Shown piece after piece: positions 12,096 to 25,833 of a stretch of 64,000 nucleotides of DNA. Numbering within the stretch: position 1 is the stretch's first letter; every line of letters begins with the position of its first letter. The notes beneath the pieces were generated by a model. That model had not been told where the DNA came from and searched no databases. It saw only the letters and a list, made by a program, of their open reading frames with translations. Position numbers and translations under genes: made by a program. Location of the stretch: NCBI GenBank assembly GCA_029582155.1, contig CM055895.1, positions 15,614,787 to 15,678,786 of the forward strand. The letters are read 5' to 3'. Source of the stretch: Panopea generosa (Eukaryota > Mollusca > Bivalvia > Adapedonta > Hiatellidae).

Positions 12096-15000
12096 AAACA
12101 AGAGGCCCAAGAGGGCCTGAGGACGCTCTACTGACTGATGAACCCTCAGGGCGGGTCATTTTTAACCCTAGGGACACCATTTGAACAAATCTAACAATAC
12201 TATAGTTGGTCATCATTACTACATAAACATTTTGAAAATATATTGGGCCGTTCATGCGAAGAAGATTTTAAGTTTTGGACTATTTTTAGTAACGGTGGCC
12301 ATCTTGAATTTCAGATCGACAAAAAAATCTTCTGTATTGTCTCCTATGCAACAGAAACATCCATGTGAAGTTTCATTTTAATTGGCCTAGTAGTTTCAGA
12401 AAGGATGAAAGAAAATGAGAATTTTCTGTTTTCCCATAGTATCCCTATGTTAAATTGTAAGTCCCCTTATAGAGCCCCTATAAATCTTAGCCACTTAATT
12501 ATTATCTGCAATCAAACCCACACACATAGGGATAATTTATGCCAAATATGAACAAATCTGACATACTGGTTCTCAAGAAAACGCTTTTAGTAATTCCCCA
12601 TTTTTACCCTTTTGGGGCCACTCCTGACCCCTTAAGACAATGGAACTCATTCATTTTTACAGATCCGAACCTCCTTCACCAAACAATGCTTCTGTGAAGA
12701 TATAGGCAAAATCACTTCCATTTCTAAAAAAAAATAAAAAAAATATTATTATAGTGACATGTGTCCCCTAATTGAACCGTCGGGGCGGGGTCATATTTAA
12801 CCCTAGGGACACCATTTGAACAAATCTAACAAAACTATAATTGGTCATCATTACTACATAAACATTTTGAAAATCTGTTGGGCCATTCATGAGAAAAAGA
12901 TTTTCTAAGTATTTGGACTATTTTTAGTAACGGCGGCCATCTTGAATTTCAGATCGAAAAAAAAAATCTTCTGTATAGTCTCCTATGCAACAGAAACATG
13001 CATGTGAAGTTTCAGTTTAATTGGCTTAGTGGTTTCAGAATAAATGAAAGAAAAAGAGAATTTTCTGTTTTCCCATAGTATCCCTAGGTAAAATTCTAAG
13101 TCCCCTTACAGGGCCCCTATAAATTTTAGCCCCTAAATTATTATCTACAATCAAACCCCTACACATAAGGATAATTTATGCCAAATATGAACAAATCTGA
13201 CATACCGGTTCTCAAGAAAACAATTTTAGTTATTCTGAATTTTTACCCTTTGGGGGCCCCTCCTGACCCCTTTAGACAGTGGAACCCATTCATTTTTACA
13301 AATCTGAGCCTCTTTCACCAAACAATGCTTCTGTGAAGATAAAGGCAAAACCATTTCAATTTTAAAAAAACAAACAAATATTATAATGACATGTGTCCCC
13401 TATTTTTAGTAACGGTGGCCATCTTGAATTTCAGATCGAAAAAAAAAAAATCTTCTATATAGTCTCCTATGCAACAGAAACATGCATGTGAAGTTTCAGT
13501 TTAATTGGCTTAGTGGTTTCAGAATAAATGAAAGAAAAAGAGAATTTTCTATTTTCCCATAGTATCCCTAGGTAAAATTCTAAATCCCCTTACAGGGCCC
13601 CTATAAATTTTAGCCCCTAAATAATTATCTACAATCAAACCCCTACACATAGGGATAATTTATGCCAAATATGAACAAATCTGACATACCGGTTCTCAAG
13701 AAAACAATTTTAGTTATTCTGAATTTTTACCCTTTGGGGGCCCCTCCTGACCCCTTTAGACAGTGGAACCCATTCATTTTTACAAATCTGAGCCTCTTTC
13801 ACCAAACAATGCTTCTGTGAAGATAAAGGCAAAACCATTTCAATTTTAAAAAAACAAACAAATATTATAATGACATGTGTCCCCTAATTGAACCATCGGG
13901 GCGGGGTCATATTTAACCCTAGGGACACCATTTGAACAAATCTAACAATACTATAGTTGGTCATCATTACTACATAAACATTTTGAAAATCTGTTGAGCC
14001 GTTCATAAGAAGAAGATTTTTTAAGTTTTGGACTATTTTTAGTAACGGCGGCCACCTTGAATTTCAGATCGAAAAATAAAATCTTCTGTATAGTCTCCTA
14101 TGCAACAGAAACATGCATGTGAAGTATCAGTATAATTGGCCTAGTGGTTTTAGAATGAATGAAAGAAAAAGAGAATTTTCTGTTTTCCCATAGTATCCCT
14201 AGGTAAAATTCTAAGTCCCCTTACAGGGCCCCTATAAATTTTAGCCCCTAAATTCTTATCTGCAATCAAACCCCTACACATAGGGATAATTTATGCCAAA
14301 TATGAACAAATCTGACATACCAGTTCTCAAGAAAACAATTTTAGTAATTCTGAATTTTTACCCTTTTGGGGCCCCTCCTGACCCCTTAAGACAGTGGAAC
14401 CCATTCATTTTTACAAATCTGAACCTCCTTCACCAAACAATGCTTCTATGAAGATATAGGCAAAATCATTTCCATTTTTAAAAAAAAAATAAAAAAATAT
14501 TATAATGACATGTGTCCCCTAATTGAAACGTCGGGGCGGGGTCATATTTTACCCTAGGGACACCATTTGAACAAATCTAACAATACTATAGTTGGTCATC
14601 ATTACTACATAAAAATTTTGAAAATCTGTTGGGCCATTCATGAGAAAAAGATTTTTTAAGTTTTGGACTATCTTTAGTAACGGTGGCCATCTTGAATATC
14701 AGATCGAAAAAAAAAATCTTCTGTATAGTCTCTTATGCAACAGAAACATGCATGTGAAGTTTCAGTTTAATTGGCCTAGTGATTTCAGAATAAATGAAAG
14801 AAAAAGAGAATTTTCTGTTTTCCCATAGTATCCCTAGGTAAAATTCTAAGTCCCCTTACAGGGCCCCTATAAATTTTAGCCCCTAAATTCTTATCTGAAA
14901 TCAAACCCCTACACATAGGGATAATTTATGCCAAATATGAACAAATCTGACATACTGGTTCTCAAGAAAACAATTTTAGTAATTCTGAATTTTTACCCTT

Positions 15001-15515
15001 TTGGGGCACCTCCTGACCCCTTAAGACAGTGGAACCCATTCATTTTTACAAATCTGAACCTCCTTCACCAAACAATGCTTTTGTGAAGATATAGGGAAAA
15101 TTATTTCAATTTAAAAAAAAAAAAAAAATATTATAATGACATGTGTCCCCGAATTGAAATGTTGCGGCGGGGTCATATTTAACCCTAGGGACACCATTTG
15201 AACAATCTAACAATACTATAGTTGGTCATCATTACTACATAAACATTTTGAAAATCTGTTGGGCCGTTCATGAGAAGAAGATTTTTTAAGTTTTGGACTA
15301 TTTTTAGTAATGGTGGCCATCTTGAATTTCAGATCGAAAATAAAAAGTCTTCTGTATAGTCTCCTATGCAACAGAAACATGCATGTGAAGTTTCAGTTTA
15401 ATTGGTCTAGTGGTTTCTAGAGAAAGTGCTGCTAACAGACGACAGACGACGAACGACAGACAATGCGCCATAGCATAAGCACTTCTGGCCTTTGGCCAGT
15501 AGAGCTAAAAATTAG
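12096..15515 (+). mobile_element. AAGAGGCCCAAGAGGGCC-family element with about 5-6 internal tandem units
   Basis: One left end (ACAAGAGGCCCAAGAGGGCC near 12,100) and one right end (GGCCTTTGGCCAGTAGAGC near 15,505) bracket internal repeats. The marker CCCTAGGGACACCATTTGAA recurs near 12,165, 12,800, 13,918, 14,560 and 15,185, about 630-640 bp apart. A further truncated unit lacking the marker lies at 13,397-13,880. Each unit ends with ATAATGACATGTGTCCCC. Compared with the copy at 1,884-2,310 the internal segment is longer and repeated. No coding capacity. Confidence 0.75.
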
Positions 15516-15639
15516 TGGAAGGGTTATGGATCTTGTGGGTACTGGTACAGGTAATGGTGAGAAACAATTGTTTCAGATTTGAAGGAAATCCCTTTAGTAA
15601 TGTTTAGTTTAAGGTCAATTGCACAAATTTTTTAACCTG

Positions 15640-16800
15640 AAGAGCATATAAACAAGAGCTGTCAAAAACACTTTTTGAATATATGTCACAAAAGTACAAA
15701 TTTGATTGAGACTGATGACAAATCCAGGCAAACAAGAGTTATCTTACTTACAAAATTGAGTAGGTCTTACAACTGCAATATCTTGTAGTGATAGTACAAT
15801 ACATGCAGTGGCTGCTGAGTCATAGAATTTTTAAGTCAAACAGACGCCATAATTTGCCAAAATATCTGGCAAGAGTTGACTACAAAGCCATACATAAAGT
15901 TTCAATCAAATACATTATTAGTTGTTGTTGTGATATCAACTTGATGGTACTTGCACGCAAAACTTTACCAATATTTCTAAATCAAAGAAGGGCCATAATT
16001 TTCATTAAATTCAAGCAAGAGTTGTTATCTCACTTAGTTATTTTTTGTAGGTTGGATGACTGGGAAGTGTTGTGTGAAGTTTTAATCAAATACATTGAGT
16101 GATTTGTGAGATTTGAACTTGATGGTACTTGCATGCAAAACTTTAACCAGAATTTCTTATCGGACCAGGGCAATAATTTTCATTGTATTCATGAAAGAGT
16201 CATCTTACTTCAATATTTTAGTAGGTTTGATGACTGGAAAGTCTTGTGTAAAGTTTCAATTCAATATATGAAATGGTTTCTGAGCTAGGGACTTGATGGT
16301 ACTTGTGCTCAAAGCTAGGGACTTGATGGTACTTGTGCTCAAAGCTAGGGACTTGATACCAGAATTTCTAAAGTCCAACAAGGACAATAATATGCATTAT
16401 ATTCAAGCAAGAGTTATCTAACTTACTTTTTGGGAAGTTTTGTGTAAAATTTCAAGTCAATACATACAATAATTAATGTGATAGGGACTTGCATGCAAAA
16501 CTTTGACCAAGGTGTGAAGCCAACACCGATACCCAGGTAAGTAGAATAGCTCTCTTTATTCTTCACATAGTCAAGCTTAAAATGGGGGTATAACTCAGGA
16601 AAATTAGTGGGAAAGTTATGGACCTTGTGGGCAATGATACAGGTGATGGTGAAAAACAATTATTTAAACTTTGAAGCAAATCCATTTGGTAATCTAAATG
16701 TTATAGTTCTACTGCACAAAAACTTAAACAATACTCTGGATTTGGCACCAACATCGACACCAGGTTGAGCAGAAAAGCTCCCCCTATTTTTCAATTAAAC
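15640..16800 (+). repeat. Bivalve dispersed repeat of CAAGAGCTGTC type, internally repetitive and degraded
   Basis: Begins AACAAGAGCTGTCAAAAACAC and contains diverged units with AAGTTTCAATCAAATACAT and CTTGATGGTACTTGC. A perfect short triplication of AGCTAGGGACTTGATGGTAC lies near 16,283-16,357. It ends near AAAGCTCCCCCTATTTTTCA. No open frame of note. Confidence 0.5.
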
Positions 16801-16924
16801 AGCATATTGTAGCATATACATGGCAAGAAATGTGATGGAATGTTTTACAATCGTTTACCATCTAGCAGCTGAGTCAGGCTTAAATGTGAACAACAATGGA
16901 CTGAAGATGACTTGACTGACACAT

Positions 16925-17308
16925 ACTTTATTCAGCCTCTAATAATTGAGATCAACCTTCTGTTTATCATTTTTATTCAATCTAAAAATCAGGAACAGTT
17001 ACAGTCAACTATTTCCTTAATCAAACTAGCAGGGGTGATCGTGTTTAACTAACTCTATCCAACAAGCAGAGGTGATCGTGTTTAACTAACTCTATCCAAC
17101 AAGCAGGGGTGATCGTGTTCTTAACTAACTCTATCCAACAACTAGTGTTGGTCTTTAATCACCGATGACCAGGTAGACTGGATCTCAATGGCATGACACT
17201 TTGTGTCCTTTCTTCAGATATTGAATATAGAGTTACATACACAAATTTGCCATGTAATATATTGTACATGTATCAAAACACCACCCAAGAACTTTTACCC
17301 ATCAGAAG
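16925..17308 (-). other. YTHDC2: Probable 3' untranslated region of the YTHDC2-like gene
   Basis: This lies directly after the stop codon of the terminal exon. Candidate AATAAA signals on the minus strand are TTTATT at 16,972-16,977 and 16,927-16,932 on the plus strand. It contains three copies of a 37-bp repeat at about 17,028-17,145 (GGTGATCGTGTTTAACTAAC core). The true end is not determined. Confidence 0.4.
17028..17146. repeat. 37-bp tandem repeat, three copies
   Basis: GGTGATCGTGTT and TAACTAACTCTATCCAACAA recur three times with small changes. It lies in the likely 3' UTR. Confidence 0.85.
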
Positions 17309-17694
17309 TTATTTCTGGTTATGTTGACCTCGTTGATAGCCACCACTATGTCCCTGGTTCCTATCTTGCTGTAAAATCATCACAGGAGAATTCCTCTGTT
17401 GAGGGGAACCAGAACCATGCATAGTTGTGTTCATGTATGAATAGCCTCCACGTTGGTTCCCTGCATTATGGTTCTGAAACCCATACTGGTTTCTCTGAGT
17501 AGCATTCACATATATGGGACCTTTATTGTAATGTCCTGAATTTCGACCCTGACCTCGTCTATGCCGGTTACCATTTGGAAAACCTCCCCAAGAACTATAA
17601 CCATACCTTTCATTATATGCCTGACCATCTCCATAGCAATCCTGTGGATACTGACCATCACTCTCACAATACTGGTCCTGACCTTCAAACTGAC
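17309..17694 (-). CDS. YTHDC2: YTHDC2 exon 31: terminal exon, Q/G/N/Y-rich tail and stop
   Basis: The acceptor TTTTTAAG precedes a phase-1 start, so the final base of exon 30 plus GT gives Gly. It encodes 128 residues and then TAA at 17,309-17,311. Composition is strongly biased to Gly, Gln, Asn, Tyr and Arg (for example GQFEGQDQY, SSWGGFPNGNRHRRGQG, NQRGGYSYMN, GGYQRGQHNQK). This resembles a disordered, prion-like RNA-binding tail. Human YTHDC2 ends shortly after the YTH domain and lacks it. Only one copy of this exon exists. Confidence 0.85.
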
Positions 17695-20600
17695 CTTAAA
17701 AATAGAAATAGATTTTTTTTGTTTAAATTATCTTCCCTTTAATAGCAGACAGGTGAACAGTTTCTTCTATATTATATGTGTCTTCATATTTAAAAGCTTT
17801 AAATTTTGTTGATGAGAATTAAATTTAATTTAATAAAAAAAAATGCACATGTCCTGTCTTTGACCCTTTCAGAAGCCTTATTATTGAGAAGAGGGCAGGG
17901 CTGCATTCAGTTTGGTTAAACATTTGCTAATGTAAGCTAACATATTTTCCTGAACACTGGCTCGATCTCATATAAGCAAGCAGTTGTGAAAAATTTAGGA
18001 AACCAGGTCAATGGTGCTGAGCACAGAAGAGTTATGTAGCACAGTTCCCAACTTTGCATATGTACTTCTTTTTTCTAAGTGTGACTTAAAATGACCTATA
18101 CACAAGTTAAAGGTCTGAAAATTCTTACCCGAGTCATGGTACTGTGTATTATCAGCAAATCGTCTGTTCTGTGTATGGTTGTACTGCTTTCTGCCTAGAG
18201 GTTCATTGTATCTGTCATTCCATCTCCCTCCAGGAGCACCTGAGGAGGTTTGAGCGGAGCTGTTGTCTGCGGAATCGTCCCACAAATCAACTAACGCCTT
18301 TCCTACAAATGGTTCAACTTCCTGAAAGTAGGCAAAGCAACAGCTGGTAACTTTTGATGTAGTGCAACTACAGTAGCTTACATCATCTTGCTGATTAAGT
18401 GGAATATATATAGAAACTTAAACTGTACACTCTTTTGGGTATTGGAAAATTTTTTCATAATTTGTTTACAGTATTTGCATCCAGTTTTATTAGTAATGAC
18501 ATGTTTGACCAGCCTACTGCAACATGTCCTAACCAACATCCCGACACAGAGCTAACCAATATCCCAGCACAGAGCTTACCAATATCTCAGCACAGAGCTA
18601 ACCAATATACCAGTACAGAGCCAACCAATATACCAGCACAAAGCTAACCAATACCCCAACACAGAGCTAACCATTATTCCAGCACAGAGCTAACCCATAT
18701 CCCAGCACAGAGCTAACCCATATCCCAGCACAGAGCTAACCCATATCCCAGCACAGAGCTAACCCATATCCCAGCACAGAGCTAACCCATATCCCAGCAC
18801 AGAGCTAACCAATACCCCAGCACAGAGCTAACCAATACCCCAGCACAGAGCAAACCAATATCCCAGCACAGAGCTAACTAATACCCCAGCACAGAGCTAA
18901 CCAACAGACCAGCACAGAGGTAACCAATATCCCAGCACAGAGCTAACCAATATACCAGCACAGAGGTAACCAATACCCCAGTACAGAGCTAATCCATATC
19001 CCAGCAGAGCTAACCAATATCCCAGCACAGAGCTAACCAATACCCCAGCACAGAGCAAACCAATATCCCAGCACAGAGCTAACTAATACCCCAGCACAGA
19101 GACCAACAGACCAGCACAGAGGTAACTAATACCCCAGTACAGAGCTAACCAATATACCAGCACAGAGGTAACCAATATCCCAGCACAGAGCTAATCCATA
19201 TCCCAGCAGAGCTAACCAATATCCCAGCACAGAGCTAATCCATATCCCAGCAGAGCTAACCAATATCCCAGCATATAGCTTAAAATCCATCTACACCTGT
19301 GGGTAGTAGGCGACATGTCCTAACCAATTTCCCAGCACAGAGCAAAAAATGCATATGTACCCCTAGGTAGTAGATAAACAAAACAAGAGCTGTTGGAGGG
19401 ACAGCGTGCTTGACTATTTCCATGCTTTTTAAAATAACAGCTTTTTCAGACAATAAGTACCATATAGAAGACAATTAAAAGTCAGGGGTTGTAAAATTAA
19501 ACTATAATTATTGCTTATCTGTTAAAAATATATTAGCAAAGTAATTCACCAACTATTTTCATGTTCATTATCAACAGTTGTGATTTTTTGAAAACAACAA
19601 AGTGAATGGATGGCTCGTATTGCCTTAATATTATTTAATTCAGTATGACATATAGGCCTATGCACTAACTTCACCTCAGAGGGCATTATATCAATACCAA
19701 TTCATAAAATTGGTCTATAGTTGAAATAATCATGTATCAGCATGCACAGTTTATCACAGCTGGATACCCTTTCATGAAAATGAAGAAAATAAATCTAAAA
19801 AAAAAAATAACGATTAAACTTTACAAAAAAGAACAAAAGATTAAATAATAATAAAAAAAAAGTGAAATTGTTTACCCCTCAGAGCACACAAAAAAAAAAC
19901 ATTTACAGAATATTAAACTTTCATGAAAATGAAAAATATAAATCTTAAAAAAAAAAATATTAAAAATAATTAAATCTGAGTTTCAGGCATTCAACTTTGG
20001 TTTTACGTTTCCTCTAAATAACATTATGTAAAAATTTTACCCCTTAGGGCGGGCCAATTTTACCCCCACGGTCATGGTTTTGAACAAATTTGAGAGGACC
20101 ACAAACTGACCCTACTTGTCAAACATCTAAGCTCAAGGCCTTGTACTAAAATCTTTAACCTGCTAAAAACAACATTTCTAAGTCTATAAGGGAAATAATT
20201 CTACTAAAATGCAATCAAGAGTTATAGTTCTTATCTCTATGAGTTTCCTGCAGGATGTTGAACACACATGTGAAGTTCCATTCATGTCCAATGATAGGAT
20301 GATGAAATAAGTACCAAATCAAAAACTTTTACTTCTAAAAATCTCCAACCAAAAGTCCAAAAGGGTCATAACTCTGTAAATATGCAACCCAGAGTTTCTT
20401 ATCTCTGTGCGTTCTATTGATGATAACGAACACACATGTGAAGTTTCATTCATATCGTATGAGTGGTTGCATAGATATTTTACCTGATAAAAAACTAAAA
20501 CCTATAAAATTCAGTCCAAAAAGGGTCATAACTCTGCCAAAATGCAACCATGAGTTATGGTTCTAGTCTCTGTGCGTTATATTGATGATGTTCAACACAT

Positions 20601-23600
20601 GTGAAGTTTCATTCATATCGTATGAGTGGTTGCATAGATATTTTACCTGATAAAAAACTCAAACCTATAAAATTCAGTCCAAAAAGGGTCATAACTCTGC
20701 CAAAATGCAACCATGAGTTATGGTTCTAGTCTCTGTGAGTTACATTGATGATGTTCAACACATGTGAAGTTTCATTCATATCGTATGAGTGGTTGCATAG
20801 ATATTTTACCTGATAAAAAACTCAAACCTATAAAATTCAGTCCAAAAAGGGTCATAACTCTGCCAAAATGCAACCATGAGTTATGGTTCTAGTCTCTGTG
20901 AGTTACATTGATGATGTTCAACACATGTGAAGTTTCATTCATATAAAATGAGTGGTTGCATAGATAATTTTTTATCTTTCCTGATAAAAAACGTTAACCT
21001 GAAATATTTAGTCCAAAAAGGGCTATAACTATGCCAAACTGCAACCACGAGTTATGGTTTTTGTGTCTGTGTGTTCCATTGATGATGCTGAACAAACATG
21101 TGAATTTTGATTCATATTGAACTATTGGTTGTGTAGATATTTTACCTGATAAAAAAATTTAACCTGAAAACTTAAGTCCAACAATAGTTGTCAGAAGACC
21201 AACAAAACTCTCCTCTGGGTGTGTAAGTCCAAAAAGGGACTGTGCCAAAATGCATCCAGAGTTACGGTTCTTGTCTGTGTGTGTTTCATTGATGATGGTG
21301 AAGACACATGCAAAGTTTCATTCACATCCAATGAGTGGTTGCAAAGATATCTTAAACTTAAACGCAAAAGTTTAAGCTGGGTGTCTACAGACAACGCCGA
21401 CGCCGCTGGGGTCATGACAATAGCTCTCCTTGGACTTTGTCCCAGCGAGCTAAAAAGGGCCATAGCTCTGCCAAAATGCAACCCAGAGTTATGGTTCTTA
21501 TGTCTGTGAGTTCCATTGATGATGCTTAACACACATGGGAAGTTTCATTCATATCAAATGAGTGGTTGCATAGATATCTTACCTTATAAAAAACTTTAAT
21601 CTGAAAAACCAACGCCGACGCCCGGGCGAGTACAATAGCCCCCCTATTCTATGAATAGTCTAGCTAAAAACATACAATGTCAATGAAGATTTCTGTTAAA
21701 TGAGAAGTGACTACTTCTTTTTGTTTGGTATGCATACACATGAAAAACTGGGATGTCTGCTTAACAGAAATTTAAACTCTATCACATGAGAAATGTGTGA
21801 GAGGAGCAGACTGATAGATATACACATATCTTCTTTATCTTGATAATTATCCTCTTCATGTCCACGGTCCAGTCCAGTTATAGAGCATTAGACCCAGGAT
21901 TGGGGGATTGTGGGTACGATCCTCCACCACGGCTATGTGGTGTCCTTGAGCAAGACATTTTTTTCTGCATATTCTTAGCACGGGTCCTACCCAGGAAGAC
22001 TTCAAACAAGATTTGTCTAATAAGTTATAACTTATTCACAATTGACGTAAAATAAATACATGTGTTTTAAACAAAACAATTGAATTGCATGAAAGCTGAA
22101 CGAAGAGCTAGCTTCACAAGGTATGTTGTAATGGACAGACAGATGGAGACTAGAATACAGACCAACATGTAACAGAAGTAACGTCATACCTGGCCATCTC
22201 GGCTGATCTGTACCCTCTTATTCTCGTTCCACGGGTTGAGTAAATGATGAGTGGTCTGGAACTGGATGTTACCCCTGGAAACATGGCACACCAGTGTAAC
22301 ATACATGTACATATCATGTCTAATATGTATTTATCACAGAAGTTATGGTGCAGGAGTGTAATAAACCATTCACATACATGTATCTTTTATATCAACCTAG
22401 TGCCCGACCTTACAAGTAATGTTGATTTGTCATGGTAAAACAATGTTATTTTGAGACATTGAGTCATACGATGACTGACGAAAACTAGTTTGCACCTTAT
22501 TTCTTGTTTCTTACGATCTGAAAATTAAAACTGTAAATGTATCAGTATCCTGAGTTACATGTATGTGAATCTTACATTCATGTGCATTTATCATTTCATT
22601 TATTAAACAAATTGGCAAAAATGTTATGATGCTTGACAGAGCCTCGTTTAATATATTTTTGCTAACTTGTTCAATAAATTCAATAATAAATGAACACACT
22701 GTAAGATCCTCTGTATGTCATATTACATAAATGTGATAACCTAAAATCAAATAGTCCCCAACCAAAAATGATAAATCTTAAAGCATGTTCCTGAAAGTAT
22801 CTGAATACCGTAAGAAAATGATTATTTCCCAAACTTTAATTGTACTGCATTAAAACTGTAGGAGGAGATTGCTGCTGACAATTAAGAGACACTACATATG
22901 TATACATATATATACATATATAGATATAGAGTAAATATAAACAAGGGGCATAACTCCTGAAATAATAGTCAAATCCGATGTGATAATAAATGCATGTATA
23001 CACTTCAAGCTGATGAATGTACTTAGCTTCTATTATATTGCATCAAAACCTCAGAATGGTAAGCTGTAATGCCTGACAATCGGACAGTGATCATTTCTGT
23101 GTCCCTATGGGATTCTCTGAAAACACCGGGCAGGGTTTTCCATGATCCTCAAATTTTGCATTTTTGTCAAAACTATTTAATTAAATTACCCTTAAAGTTC
23201 TCAAATCTGTCTATAAAGTCTCATCAAATGGGGGGGGGGGGGGGGGGGGGGGGAGACAAATGACCCCCAGTGTGAGCGGGAACAAAACAGGGGACAAAAA
23301 GAAATTCAAACAGCTGTTACCATTGTAAAAAAATACCATTCACTGCTTACAACTAAGTTTCACCATATATTATCTAATTCCATATTTAATTTCAGATCAA
23401 ACATAATCAATACTGAAATACAGGTAAATGTCCAGTTTACACTTACATTTAACACATATTTTCTTTTTAATTAACAAATAAGGAAAAACTTTGTTAACAA
23501 CACACCTGGTTACCAAATCCCATCTTTTTGACATTCAGTTGTTATGATAACACATGATTCAGATAAATTATACAATCCAGGCGTGCGTTGCACAAAAAAA

Positions 23601-25794
23601 ACTTGCAACAAAAATCATCATCAATGTAAACCAGCAATTAATAATTATATAATTGAGATTCATCAAAATGAATCATTTTTTACTCAAATCATACAGAAAA
23701 TAATATATTTTCTTGATATACCATAATTTTAAACATTGACCAAAATTTGATCAAAGAATGGAGAAACTGTCAAACAGGCTTATGATGATTTTTAAGTTAT
23801 TTTGTGAAATGCAATCCAGGTCGTCATCCGATCCCAGAATTGCCCAAACAACTTGTCTCCAACAAATATAACATTTTACCTCTTAATCCAGTCTACAGAT
23901 AACACACCACCCCGGCCATTAAAGTCAGAAGATTTGTCAGTACCAATTATGGACGACATCTTTGCACAACCCTGGAAGTGGCCGCTACCACAGACAGAGA
24001 ATATCAGTACAACGGTATTCCCATCCTATAAGAAAAATTACAAATCTATGCATAACATAAAGATACAATGTATTTCATAAAATTTGATATGTTCATTATC
24101 AAGGTATCAATTTTAAACATTTGTAAAAGCATCATTTAATAATATGTGAGTTTTAAGGAGTCAATAATTCTTGCAAAAGGATATAGTCATTTTACTTAAT
24201 AAAGTGTGTTTTTTTCTAGTATAAAAATTACAGTTATATTCATTCATACTCAAAACTCCCCAAATGCCATCAGCAGCAAATCTATTGTTGATCTATGATT
24301 GATACATGTAGTTAAACTTTTGGTGTCTTACCCGGAAAGCTCTGTTGAGTTTCTTTTCATTACTCTTTGAGGTAGCCCAAGCCCCCTTACTGACAGACAT
24401 ATCAATAATCTTCTGACTACTACATTTCATAATGAAATATCGACATGGTCCTGTAACTGCTGAGCCTGGGTTGTTGGCCCGTCCACCGGAGTGGTACCCG
24501 CCAAACTGGTGACTGTCATGCGGTGACCCAGCACTGCTTGATGGACTATTAGTCAGAGAACCACCCTCAGACATTGTTAGTTCTGCAAAATATTTAAAAT
24601 ATTCTTTTTATAATTGTACATGTAGTTAAATATTTCTTTCATATCAAATCAAAATTGAAAGATCTTTTAGCTTTTCAATTTAATTTTTCACAATATTTTA
24701 AAACAATGCTGCATGAAGACAGTTCAGGTCAACTATTTTTTTTGTTTGTAAAATAAAAACAATAATAAACCATGCATGTAGAAGATGAATACAAATAGGA
24801 AAACATACATGTATATGTAGGTATCTGTAAAATGGGGTATAGCCATAAATAATATACACTCCAATGAGTTAAAAATAAGCCATCTAAATGAAGAATACTA
24901 TTTCATGCTTCATACAACACTTCTCATGCTTCATACATCCCATCTTATGCTTCATACAATCCATTTCATGCTTCATACATTCCATTTCATGCTTCTTACA
25001 ACCCTTCTCATGCTTCATACATCCCATCTAATGCTTCATACATCCCATCTTATGCTTCATACAATCCATTTCATGCAAATTTTATCATCAATTACACACG
25101 AGATGCAGATTACATCATTAATACAGGAACACACGATATGCAGAACAATGAAATAGTTGCTCAACTACAAATCAGCTGTGTGCAGCCATGAAGCACTTAC
25201 AGACCGCAATCCGCTCAAGTACACCAAACGGACGCAAACGAAACGAATATCAAACGCGTTTTAAACGATATACAAACGGACTAAAAATGCGAACAAAACA
25301 ATAAACGAAACGATAAACGAAACACGGACGCAACAGGGCGAACGATCCACGAATGATACAAAACGATAATGCAAACTTTAAACGCATCAAATATTAAAGA
25401 TTCAGATATCCTCTAATATTGTCGTAGTTATATTGACAATGAAATAAATAATTAAACGAAATGATTGCTCTCTTTGTCATTTAAAATCTTTAAATTGCTA
25501 TACCTGTAACTTTAATTTATTTTCTTTGTTATAAGTTTTAATCCTGAATTATCCGTGAAAAACTTTGCCTCGGGCATCGTTTCTTTACTTGTAAAAGTGT
25601 GATAAAACAATCAGGTGATGCATGACCTGCTTACACAACTACCCCAATTAACTGATTTAATTATCTGAACACCGATTTATGTTGCTGTTATATGATTACC
25701 AATCAGGAAAAGTTTTCACACAATTTTAGAAAATCTGTTTGTTACACCAAAACCTTTCCACTTAGGGCTTTTCCAGAATTGTATATAAAAATAG

Positions 25795-25833
<39 letters not shown>

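Noticed and set aside
21191-21532. 113-codon minus-strand frame
   Set aside because: Runs across diverged units of the CAGAGCTGT-type repeat element. No family resemblance.
24293-24574. Separate small genes starting at MSEGGSL in each module
   Set aside because: The ATG is inside a spliced exon with acceptor upstream and donor downstream, in the correct phase for YTHDC2.
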